A program made the position numbers and the translations under genes. The notes under the pieces are model-generated. The model made no database searches. It was not told where the DNA came from and was given only the letters and a program-made list of their open reading frames with translations. DNA of 33,598 nucleotides from Candidatus Saccharimonadota bacterium (GTDB lineage Bacteria > Patescibacteriota > Saccharimonadia > CAILAD01 > BJGX01): positions 1 to 33,598 of the forward strand of contig SICO01000004.1 of NCBI GenBank assembly GCA_009691435.1. Reading direction: 5' to 3'. Position 1 is the stretch's first letter. Each line of letters begins with the position of its first letter. Below are positions 25,921 to 33,598 of this stretch, one piece after another.

Positions 25921-27327
25921 TTAACTTTTTTTATTTTTGACGGTAATGTCCAGCTCGTCGAGCTGTTCGGGCATTACCTCTGAAGGACTTTTAAACATCA
26001 AATCCCTGGCGTCACCAGTTTTGGGAAAGGCAATAACTTCTCTGATTGAGCTTTCCCCAAGCAATTCGGCCAGTAGCCTATCGAGCCCTGGACCGAAGCC
26101 ACCGTGCGGTGGCACACCATACTTAAAAGCCTCTAGGAAGTCACCAAATCTCTGGTCCACTTCGGCTTGGCTCAGACCAAACCTTTCAAAAATTGCTTTT
26201 TGGACATCTGGGTCAGTGATGCGCAAACTGCCGCTACTGATTTCGACTCCGTTTAAGACCAAATCAAAGCAGTGGGCCCGCATTTTTAATAAGTCGTCAA
26301 CATTCTCAGAGCTCAGTAGCCCGAGGTCTTCATCGCGTGGTTTCGCAAAAGGGTTGTGGGCAAAAGTAATGTGCCCCTCGGCAGTCTTCTCAAATACCGG
26401 AAAGTCTACAATCCAGCAAAAAGCCAGTTCGTCGGGGTCATCCTTGTTGGTTCTGATGTCCGGCTTGTCGGTGCCGTATTTTTTTAATGAATCAGCGTAG
26501 GTTATGACTTCAAATTTTGTAGGTAGCTTCTTGTTGGGTAGTAATTTTGAGATAATCTCTTTGAACATTTGCTCATTAAAATCCAGTATTTCCTCTTGAC
26601 TCACAAAGCTCATTTCCATATCAAGTTGAGTGAACTCTGGCAGCCGGTCGCCCCGCTGGTCCTCGTCTCTAAAACACCTCGCGATTTGGTAGTATTTTTC
26701 AAAACCTGCAATCATTAAGAGTTGCTTGAACTGTTGTGGCGCTTGAGGCAAGGCGTAAAACTTCCCCTTGCTTAGCCTTGATGGTACCAGAAAGTCGCGG
26801 GCACCTTCTGGAGATGATTTCGCTAGAATAGGAGTCTCTATTTCTATGAACCCCGACTTATCCATGTAATCTCGAATAGCCTTAATAAATTTATGGCGGA
26901 AGTGCATATTGGCCTGCATCTGCGGACGTCGTAGGTCAAGATACCTATAGCGCATTCTAATATCCTCGTGGGTTTTAGATTTTTCTTCTGTGATTTCAAA
27001 TGGCAATGTCTGCGCTTGGCTCAATATTTTTAGATCCTTAATTTCAAATTCTATTGTACCGGATGGATGGGTATCCTTGACCATCTCTTTAGGCCTAGCC
27101 TTAACCAGGCCAGTAGCTTCTATCACAAATTCAGAGCGCAGTTGGCTAATAGTTTTATCTAGCTTACTATCGGACTTAAAATAGACAGCCTGGACAATAG
27201 ACGACGCATCGCGTATTTCAAGAAATGTCAGCTTAGCATGGTCCCGTCTAATATGGACCCATCCTTTAATAGTTTTTGTCTCACCAATACACTTAGTAAG
27301 CTCACTAATCATAGTTCTATTATTCAT
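25921..27327 (-). CDS. aspS: Aspartyl-tRNA synthetase, bacterial type but lacking the GAD insertion
   Basis: GWVHIRRDHAKLTFLEIRD, MRYRYLDLRRPQMQ, ARCFRDEDQRGDRLPEFTQLDMEMSF, GFGPGLDRLLAELLGESSIREVIAFPK; YGTDKPDIR-TNKDDPDELAF-CWIVDFPVFE shows the insert missing. Confidence 0.94.
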   Translation of the reverse strand: MNNRTMISELTKCIGETKTIKGWVHIRRDHAKLTFLEIRDASSIVQAVYFKSDSKLDKTISQLRSEFVIEATGLVKARPKEMVKDTHPSGTIEFEIKDLKILSQAQTLPFEITEEKSKTHEDIRMRYRYLDLRRPQMQANMHFRHKFIKAIRDYMDKSGFIEIETPILAKSSPEGARDFLVPSRLSKGKFYALPQAPQQFKQLLMIAGFEKYYQIARCFRDEDQRGDRLPEFTQLDMEMSFVSQEEILDFNEQMFKEIISKLLPNKKLPTKFEVITYADSLKKYGTDKPDIRTNKDDPDELAFCWIVDFPVFEKTAEGHITFAHNPFAKPRDEDLGLLSSENVDDLLKMRAHCFDLVLNGVEISSGSLRITDPDVQKAIFERFGLSQAEVDQRFGDFLEAFKYGVPPHGGFGPGLDRLLAELLGESSIREVIAFPKTGDARDLMFKSPSEVMPEQLDELDITVKNKKS

Positions 27328-27334
27328 AAATACA

Positions 27335-27363
27335 ATTATATCTTATAATAGGCAACCGACTCA
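27335..27363 (-). promoter_or_regulatory. aspS promoter (TTGAGT-N18-TATAAT), predicted leaderless
   Basis: Reverse-strand TATAAT 27340-27335, 7 nt before ATG at 27327; no SD. Confidence 0.6.
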
Positions 27364-27387
27364 ATAACAATAATAACTTTCTGCTAG

Positions 27388-27852
27388 TTACGCTTCTGGA
27401 GTCGGAGCTGGTGGGGTGTCTTCTGTCTTGTCGGTTTTGGCTTGTTCTGGGGCACCAACTATCTTTTCGCCTGTGCTGGCAGCTGGGGTGTTCAGTATTT
27501 TTTTGATGTTGAGTACAACATCCTCTAAGGTAACCTGAGATTTAACAAGATATTTATCAACTCCTAGTCTTTCGCCTCGTTCCCTATCAGTAGTACTACC
27601 AAGGGCGGTCATCATAATAACCTTAGTGTGCGCTAGGTCAGGTGTAGTTCTAATCATATCCAGGACATCAAAGCCAGAGATTCGTGGCATCATAACATCT
27701 AATACTATTAAGTCAGGCCGAACCCTAACGGCCATCGCTAGGGCTTCCTCGCCGTTACTCGCCACCGATAGATCATAGCCGTCCGCTTGGAGGCGGGCGA
27801 AATAGACGTCTCTTAGGCTGATATCATCTTCTACTAATAAAATTTTAGGCAT
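27388..27852 (-). CDS. Receiver-domain response regulator with Pro/Thr-rich disordered tail
   Basis: MPKILLVEDDISLRDVYFARLQADGYDL, LIVLDVMMPRISGFDVL, YLVKSQ; start refined to the MPKILL Met (ORF opens at 27903); no output domain. Confidence 0.88.
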   Translation of the reverse strand: MPKILLVEDDISLRDVYFARLQADGYDLSVASNGEEALAMAVRVRPDLIVLDVMMPRISGFDVLDMIRTTPDLAHTKVIMMTALGSTTDRERGERLGVDKYLVKSQVTLEDVVLNIKKILNTPAASTGEKIVGAPEQAKTDKTEDTPPAPTPEA

Positions 27853-27903
27853 ATTCCCTCTTTCCTTGATTATATAATAATACTTTTTATGTTCATAATG
27901 CAA

Positions 27904-29565
27904 CTATCTAGCTGTTAGCGGGAGCTTAAAGGCAAAAGTAGAACCCTTACCGAGGCTAGATTTTACCCATATTTTACCACCATAAAGCTCAATTAAGTTG
28001 CGGGCGATATACAGACCCAGGCCAGTACCGGACTGCTCGCGTGTCATAGAGTTATTAACCCTATAGAACTTTTCAAAGAGATGCTTTTGCTCCTGGGCAG
28101 ATATGCCGATACCGGTATCATGAACCATAACCGTAACAGACTTACCGTCACTCTCTATCTCAATATCTACACTGCCCTGGCTAGTATATTTTATGGCATT
28201 ATCAATAAGGTTAGTCAGGACTTCGGAGAGTTTTTCTGGATCTGCTAATACATTGTAGGCTGGTGCTATGACGGTTTGGTTTTTAATCCCAGCCCCACCA
28301 ATGTGTGTCGTCAAGCCTAGCCCCTTTTGGGTGGCATTAGCTTGCATCTGGGAGGATACCATGAGCACTATATCGCTAATATTAAAGACTACATTGCTAT
28401 GTCTCATATCCTTATCTTCAATTATGCTGACGCTCAAGAGGTCTTGAAAGAGCTTCCCTAGATGGATAGAAGCCGCATGGGCCTTATCTAGAAAACCCCT
28501 AGCCCTCTCGTCAATTTGAGCTAATTTAGGGTTGGATGCCATCGCTAGGTAGCCTTCGATGGCAGCAACAGGGGTACGCATTTCATGGCTGGCTGTTGAT
28601 ACGAACTCATCTCTTTGGCGTTCTAGCGCCTTTTGCTGTGAGATATCGGTGATAACGGCTATTGCACCACTGACCATCGCCTCGCCGTTAAAAGTTGGCG
28701 CAATTGATATCGAGAGGTCTTTGCGCACATTATCCTTAGACAGAATATGGTATTGGTTAGTGCGTAGAGCTTGCTTACTGGCTAGCACTGCTGCGAATGG
28801 GTCAATATTGCCAGAAGGCTCATTGCCATTAGCATCCTTAAGTTTTAAAACCTCACTGCACGGAAAATTAAGCGCATCATGCATATCCCAGCCAGTTAGG
28901 TTTTGGGCTGCCTCATTCATTAAGGTAATCTTGCCAGAGGAATTAATGCCTACCAGGGCATCGGCAATTGAACCTAGTATAATCTTCCCAGAGTTATTGA
29001 TATCATTAAGCCCAGAGCTAGCTGTTTGGGCCTTCTTGCCGCCATCGGAGTAGGAGTCGCTAGCATAGGCAACAAGGCCTGCTACAAATAAGCCAGCAAT
29101 AGTTACTGGTAATAATGCAAGGTGCGAAGAGAACTCCTCGCCTCGCGACAGGCTAAGTACAATAGTGGACGCATAGATTGCTGATACTAGGGCGATATTA
29201 GTCAGAAATGCTCCAAAGCCCAGCACAGAACAGCCAATAGTCAGCATCAGAAAGATTAAATACCAAGTTGAGCTTATACCGCCTGTGAAATAAGCAACAA
29301 CTAGAACCTCAACCATAACTATTAGCAACTGCAGATACTTTGATAATGTCTCCATCCGTTTCGGCGGACAGATGCCAAGTACAAGATTGTAGATTAGGCC
29401 AAGGGCGATTAGACTACCTAGTATGTAGCACAAGAGCTGGTTACTGCTGGTAGTAATATTAAATAAAAAAATTGCTCCAACAAAGAGACCCATAGCTAGG
29501 TTCAGAACCGTCGTAATAGCCGTTAATTGAATATAAATATATTTAGAGGTTTTTGACTTTTTCAC
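27904..29565 (-). CDS. Membrane sensor histidine kinase (multi-TM, PAS, HisKA, HATPase_c)
   Basis: FVSTASHEMRTPVAAIEGYLAMA H-box; LTNLIDNAIKYTSQG N-box; VHDTGIGISAQEQKHLFEKFYR; GTGLGLYIARNLIELYGGKIWV. Confidence 0.93.
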   Translation of the reverse strand: MKKSKTSKYIYIQLTAITTVLNLAMGLFVGAIFLFNITTSSNQLLCYILGSLIALGLIYNLVLGICPPKRMETLSKYLQLLIVMVEVLVVAYFTGGISSTWYLIFLMLTIGCSVLGFGAFLTNIALVSAIYASTIVLSLSRGEEFSSHLALLPVTIAGLFVAGLVAYASDSYSDGGKKAQTASSGLNDINNSGKIILGSIADALVGINSSGKITLMNEAAQNLTGWDMHDALNFPCSEVLKLKDANGNEPSGNIDPFAAVLASKQALRTNQYHILSKDNVRKDLSISIAPTFNGEAMVSGAIAVITDISQQKALERQRDEFVSTASHEMRTPVAAIEGYLAMASNPKLAQIDERARGFLDKAHAASIHLGKLFQDLLSVSIIEDKDMRHSNVVFNISDIVLMVSSQMQANATQKGLGLTTHIGGAGIKNQTVIAPAYNVLADPEKLSEVLTNLIDNAIKYTSQGSVDIEIESDGKSVTVMVHDTGIGISAQEQKHLFEKFYRVNNSMTREQSGTGLGLYIARNLIELYGGKIWVKSSLGKGSTFAFKLPLTAR

Positions 29566-29606
29566 TAATAAAATTATAACATAAGCACTATCGGATATTC
29601 TCCCTA

Positions 29607-30341
29607 CTAGACCTTAAAAAACTCTTCAGTATAATTTGGGAACCAGTCTTGTTTGATATCTGACTCAGCTACTCCCATCGCAACTAGCTTCGGAGCAAAG
29701 GCCTCGACCATTGGCTCGGGCCCAGAAATATAAAATTGCTTACCAGCAACCATTTTGGATGCTCGCAGTATCATCGCTTCATCGACCAGCCCTGTCTCGC
29801 CAGCCCAGCCAGTTGGAATATCATCAACCAGTGTCATTACCAAATTAAACTTCGGCATTTGTTTGGCTGCGTTCGACCACAGATCGCCAAAGCATATATC
29901 TTGCTCAGTACGGTTAGAATATATCAGTGTAATGTCTCGATCCAACTGCTGGTTATCAATCAAAAATTTAAGCTGAGATCTAAACGGCGTAATACCAATC
30001 CCGCCTGCAATCCATACGACTGGTTTTTGTACATCATGTGGCAACAAAAAATTGCCCTGTGGTCCAATCGCCTCTACCTTATCAGCTGGCTCCAAATCAA
30101 TCAAAGCCTGCTTAAAACTCGAGTGCTTCTCGACAAAGCGGGTAGTCAGCATTATATCGCCCTCCGTCGGCGAGCTCGACATTGTAAACCAACGCTTGAT
30201 TCCTCGCGAATCGACCTTGGGGTGTTTGAGATTGATCTCTAGATACTGCCCTGGTTTATAAACGAAGCCGTCGGGCTTTTCAAACATCAGCTCCCAGCTA
30301 TCACGAGCTATTTTTTCTTTGTGTATAAATTTTAGTTTCAT
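29607..30341 (-). CDS. Ferredoxin-NADP reductase-like FAD/NAD(P)-binding oxidoreductase
   Basis: GQYLEINLKHPKVDSRGIKRWFTMSSSP (FAD), VWIAGGIGITPFRSQLKFL (NAD binding), FYISGPEPMVEAF. Confidence 0.9.
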   Translation of the reverse strand: MKLKFIHKEKIARDSWELMFEKPDGFVYKPGQYLEINLKHPKVDSRGIKRWFTMSSSPTEGDIMLTTRFVEKHSSFKQALIDLEPADKVEAIGPQGNFLLPHDVQKPVVWIAGGIGITPFRSQLKFLIDNQQLDRDITLIYSNRTEQDICFGDLWSNAAKQMPKFNLVMTLVDDIPTGWAGETGLVDEAMILRASKMVAGKQFYISGPEPMVEAFAPKLVAMGVAESDIKQDWFPNYTEEFFKV

Positions 30342-30351
30342 GGTTGCCTCC

Positions 30352-30370
30352 TGTATAATTCAATTATACA
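30352..30370. promoter_or_regulatory. Perfect 19-nt palindrome TGTATAATTCAATTATACA containing opposing TATAAT -10 boxes
   Basis: Direct reading; centred in the 33-bp gap between the divergent FNR-like and COG0523 genes. Confidence 0.75.
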
Positions 30371-30374
30371 TCAT

Positions 30375-31406
30375 ATGCCTAAGCCAATAATAGAATTCAA
30401 TAAAATACCAATTACCGTCTTACAGGGCTTTTTGGGGTCCGGCAAAACAACCATGCTCAATTATATCCTAACCCACAATGAAGGTATGAATATCGGTGTT
30501 GTGGTCAATGATTTTGGTGATATCAACATTGATAGTAAGTTAATTAAAAGCCAGAGTGATAAGCAATTAGAACTTACCAGTGGCTGTATTTGCTGCAGCC
30601 TCAAGACACTCGATCTTCAGCAGGCCATCGACCAGTTTGTCTTTAAGGGTAGCAATATCGACTACATCATCATCGAGGCTTCGGGCTTGGCGGAGCCACG
30701 CGACTTGGCTCTGACCCTGCGTACAACCCTAGGCCAAAAGGTCAGGCTAGATGGTATCGTAACCGTTATCGATGCCGAGAATATAGAAAAAAACGCTGCC
30801 AAACACGACATCGCCCGCGACCAAATTTTGTTTTGCGATTTTGTGGTAATCAATAAGGTCGACCTCGTAAAGCCTGACAAAATTCAAGACATCCGCCAAA
30901 TGATAACTAGCTTTAACCCCAGAGTCAGAGTGCTAGAATCAACCAAAGGCCAGATCGATATCAGGCTAGTGCTCGACCAAGACCTCTACAAATCGCGCCC
31001 CCTGCTTACAAATGATGCAAGCATTGACCACTCCGGCGACCATTCCAATCATCTGCACGAAAAGTACACTAGCTACTCATGGACCAGCCCCGAGCCCTTG
31101 CATCCGATGAAGTTTCAGGATTTTGTGAACTGCAAATTGCCCACCAATGTCTACCGAGCCAAAGGTATTATTGATTTCGGCTTAAAAGGCCACAGCCGCA
31201 AGTATATATTTCAGCTAGTCGGTGTACGCCCTGAGCTAGTCTGGGAAAACTGGGACCAAAAGCCCCTGACAGAAATCGTCTTTATTGGCCAAGACATCGA
31301 CAAAAGTCTAATCAAAAAAGAGCTTGAAGCTTGTATCGACGAAAGTCCCGACAAACAGCTCGAAAGCAACATCGAGCTAAAGCTACCCAAAAAAGCCGAT
31401 TTATAG
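30375..31406 (+). CDS. COG0523/CobW-family GTPase (putative metallochaperone)
   Basis: ITVLQGFLGSGKTTMLNYIL Walker A; SGCICCSLK CxCC metal motif; NKVD; His-rich DHSGDHSNHLHEK linker. Confidence 0.95.
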   Translation: MPKPIIEFNKIPITVLQGFLGSGKTTMLNYILTHNEGMNIGVVVNDFGDINIDSKLIKSQSDKQLELTSGCICCSLKTLDLQQAIDQFVFKGSNIDYIIIEASGLAEPRDLALTLRTTLGQKVRLDGIVTVIDAENIEKNAAKHDIARDQILFCDFVVINKVDLVKPDKIQDIRQMITSFNPRVRVLESTKGQIDIRLVLDQDLYKSRPLLTNDASIDHSGDHSNHLHEKYTSYSWTSPEPLHPMKFQDFVNCKLPTNVYRAKGIIDFGLKGHSRKYIFQLVGVRPELVWENWDQKPLTEIVFIGQDIDKSLIKKELEACIDESPDKQLESNIELKLPKKADL

Positions 31407-31485
31407 TTTTTAATGCCTAAATTCTAAAAAGGTGTATAATGAACTTGCATCAGCCATGATGCGTACCTAAACTTAGGGGATGCAG

Positions 31486-31836
31486 ATGAGTGAGCAACAG
31501 TTCACGCTCGATGCCTTAAACCAGGTTCGAGCCTCAAGCGGTGCCAGTACAATCCGTCAACTTCCCTCGGGATTACGACGCGATCCGAGCAATTGCGTGG
31601 TTGCACGAGCACTCTTTGATATCGACCCAACCATCCTTGTTTACAAGGAAGGTATTTTCACAGAGGACGAGACCTTCGCGCAAATTATTGCCAGAAGCTT
31701 CAATTACGACACTAATTCCGTCCTATTTTCAGAGGAAGAGAACCTACCTCGCTACTTTGTGCCAACCCCCTATAAAATGTGTCGATTCATCGACGATTTC
31801 GACACTGGGCTATATCTAGAGCTAGTAAGTAGCTAG
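31486..31836 (+). CDS. Small hypothetical protein (~116 aa), no family recognised
   Basis: ORF with TATAAT 31435-31440, SD TTAGGGG 7 nt before ATG 31486 (ORF track opens at in-frame ATG 31480), followed by strong terminator. Confidence 0.75.
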   Translation: MSEQQFTLDALNQVRASSGASTIRQLPSGLRRDPSNCVVARALFDIDPTILVYKEGIFTEDETFAQIIARSFNYDTNSVLFSEEENLPRYFVPTPYKMCRFIDDFDTGLYLELVSS

Positions 31837-31864
31837 CTGCTAACATCAAAATTAGCCCTACCTT

Positions 31865-31896
31865 ATGAGTCCTAACATTTAGGACTCATTTTTTTA
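31865..31896 (+). terminator. Rho-independent terminator
   Basis: ATGAGTCCTAA-cat-TTAGGACTCAT 11-bp perfect stem then T7. Confidence 0.85.
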
Positions 31897-31973
31897 ATCT
31901 CTGGTTTTAGTACGCGGCGAACATTGTTGGTCATCTGGTTTCATAGTGGCTATCCTAATCTAATTATTATAAC

Positions 31974-32454
31974 CTAATGTACGCTGTTGTTGCTATGCTT
32001 ACAAGCAATAAAAAAACCCACCCCCCACTTCAGTTTTTTATTAAGGCCAAAGAGCAGATTTATAACTAGCTCACCGGTAGCACTATCGAGGTTGCCAGTA
32101 GGTTCGTCGGCAAAAATAATCTTCGGCCTATTGACGATCGCTCTGGCTATCGCCAGGCGCTGCTTTTGGCCACCCGACAGCGTCCGAGGCCAAGGCATCG
32201 ACTTTTTCTTGCAACCCAACAGCTTTAAGGGCCGCCTCGACTCGCCGTTTGCGCAGGCTTCTTGGGGCTTTAGCAATCTCTAAAGGTAGCATTACATTTT
32301 GAAAACAGCTCTGGTTGGCTTCCACGAAAAATGCCTGAAATATAAAACTCATTTCTGAGGCCCTGAAAGCATCAATTTGCTTGGCTTTCATCTCAGTTAG
32401 GCTTTTGCCACCTATTACAACCTCGCCACTCGAAGCGTGGTCGAGCCCGCTCAT
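31974..32454 (-). pseudogene. Decayed LolD/MacB-type ABC transporter ATPase remnant
   Basis: Frame A: SGLDHASSGEVVIGGKSLTEMKAKQIDAFRASEMSFIFQAFF...; frame [51 protein letters not shown]; Walker A absent, H-loop region lost. Confidence 0.85.
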
Positions 32455-32515
32455 AAATTATGTTGGTTATGTCAAACTCTTAACTGTACTTTTGCTGGCA
32501 CTATCGTAATATTTG

Positions 32516-33412
32516 TTACTTTGCCCATCTCCAGCTATTTGATACTTCTTTTAATAGTGAGCTACTGCTATTGCTATTCTTAGTTACAATATTAATATTA
32601 AAAATACTAACTTTATCATCACTTCCTGGGGTTACTGAATATTCCTTTGGTGAAGTAGTCCAAATTATGTCCGCGTACTCATCACCTCTAGATAGTGAGT
32701 ATTGATAGGCCTTTCTGCCATCTAGAGTAGTTTGATTTTGGCTAGCTAGGGTACCGCCGCTCGTCGCTATTTGCGCATCATAAATTTTGATTATCTGATT
32801 TAAATAATCATCCTTGTCTACACTAATATCATCAACGGGGGCTCCCTTAACAATTACCGCTTGTCCCTCAGAATCTTTACCATCAATTATTATCATTTCG
32901 AACCCAAGATTACAATCCGTATTGTCGCCAACTTTGACAAATTTTTTAGACAACTCCAATGTATAGCATGGTGTTGTAATCTTTTGCTTACTGGTCGCTT
33001 GAATAATAAAATAACCGACAAGGATCACCCCAACTAGAGTAAATACTGCTGAGATCACAATTGCTATTGTCGCAATGGCGTTTTTGTTGCCGGCCTTTTT
33101 ACTTTTAGATTGCGCCACCACGCCCAGCACAAAACCGACGAATGGAATAAATGACAGGGTAATGGCGATGATTGCCAAAATCTTACCGGGGTCAGTGCTG
33201 GTCGCTGCTACATTGCCAGGCATCACAGAAGGGCCAGTCGCCGCTGGTTGCAATGGGGATGGTGTAGGTATTGCTGGCGCAGGCGCAGGATCAGGCGCAG
33301 GAACAGGCGCAGGAACAGGCGCAGGAACAGGCGCAGGAACAGGCGCAGGAACAGGCGCAGGAACAGGCGCAGGATCAGGCGCAGTTGGCTGGTTTTGGCC
33401 TTCAGGTTTCAT
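32516..33412 (-). CDS. DUF4190-like membrane protein with N-terminal (PAPV)n repeat and extracytoplasmic domain
   Basis: APDPAPVPAPVPAP...; KILAIIAITLSFIPFVGFVLGVVAQSKSKKAGNKNAIATIAIVISAVFTLVGVILVGYFII; start refined to MKPEGQN at 33412. Confidence 0.75.
   Translation of the reverse strand: MKPEGQNQPTAPDPAPVPAPVPAPVPAPVPAPVPAPVPAPDPAPAPAIPTPSPLQPAATGPSVMPGNVAATSTDPGKILAIIAITLSFIPFVGFVLGVVAQSKSKKAGNKNAIATIAIVISAVFTLVGVILVGYFIIQATSKQKITTPCYTLELSKKFVKVGDNTDCNLGFEMIIIDGKDSEGQAVIVKGAPVDDISVDKDDYLNQIIKIYDAQIATSGGTLASQNQTTLDGRKAYQYSLSRGDEYADIIWTTSPKEYSVTPGSDDKVSIFNINIVTKNSNSSSSLLKEVSNSWRWAK
33276..33384. repeat. 12-nt in-frame tandem repeat (gcgcaggaacag)n encoding PAPV units
   Basis: Six ggaaca-type units bracketed on both sides by ggatca-type variants. 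Confidence 0.95.
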
Positions 33413-33552
33413 AGTAGTCTTTCTTATTATGCTATTAATATACCAATAATACCACAGGCATGCAACGCTGGGCATCCAGTATAAGAGTCTAGAAAAAACA
33501 AACATAGCTGTTATAATGAATTACAATTCTATTAAATAACAGAGGTCATGAT

Positions 33553-33598
33553 ATGAAGTCAAAAATAAAGTACCTAATTGCTTTTGTAGCTGTTATCG
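33553..33598 (+). CDS. 5' end of a CDS truncated by the window (MKSKIKYLIAFVAVI..., signal-peptide-like)
   Basis: TATAAT at 33512-33517, SD-like agaggt, ATG 33553, hydrophobic N-terminus. Confidence 0.6.
   Translation, partial: MKSKIKYLIAFVAVI

Noticed and set aside
33276-33384. CRISPR array
   Set aside because: Contiguous 12-nt tandem repeat with no unique spacers.
33075-33484. Plus-strand ORFs rich in GAGTGAGT or RRRNRRRN
   Set aside because: Antisense translations of the 12-nt repeat in the DUF4190-like gene.
1-33598. tRNA, rRNA, integrase, restriction-modification or toxin-antitoxin genes
   Set aside because: None recognised on either strand by inspection; no tRNA scan could be run.

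Overview
This window looks like a chromosomal segment from a small-genome Patescibacteria/CPR bacterium, most like Candidatus Saccharibacteria (TM7). That placement is inferred from gene content and protein character; no search was run. It is densely packed with housekeeping genes. On the + strand: peroxiredoxin, a degenerate histidine-kinase-like protein and lone receiver coupled to recO and glyS, then a reduced dcw cluster (mraZ - rsmH - ftsL - ftsI/pbp - mraY - ftsW - murG - ftsQ). On the - strand: VirD4/TraG-like ATPase, sigma-region-4/HARE-HTH-like protein, topA, dprA, pth, der, dacA, rluB, scpB, scpA, aspS, a histidine kinase/receiver pair and a ferredoxin-reductase-like gene. A COG0523 GTPase, a small orphan protein, a decayed ABC ATPase and a DUF4190-like Pro-repeat membrane protein follow. 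I see no CRISPR array, rRNA, convincing tRNA or transposase. The most interesting signals are non-coding. (1) A ~380-nt minus-strand structured RNA lies between dprA and topA, with its own near-consensus promoter, a closing P1 helix and a terminator. (2) A ~230-nt plus-strand RNA lies between dprA and pth, with a TTGACA promoter, a ~30-bp hairpin, a mutually exclusive alternative helix and a strong terminator. (3) A structured intercistronic element sits between A-rich (AAAAT)n linkers upstream of rsmH. (4) A 21-codon micro-ORF after rsmH mimics the RsmH C-terminal tail. Also notable: -10 boxes placed so that several genes, including glyS and aspS, should be leaderless; a GAD-domain-less bacterial-type AspRS; and a perfect 19-nt palindrome carrying both -10 boxes of a divergent promoter.
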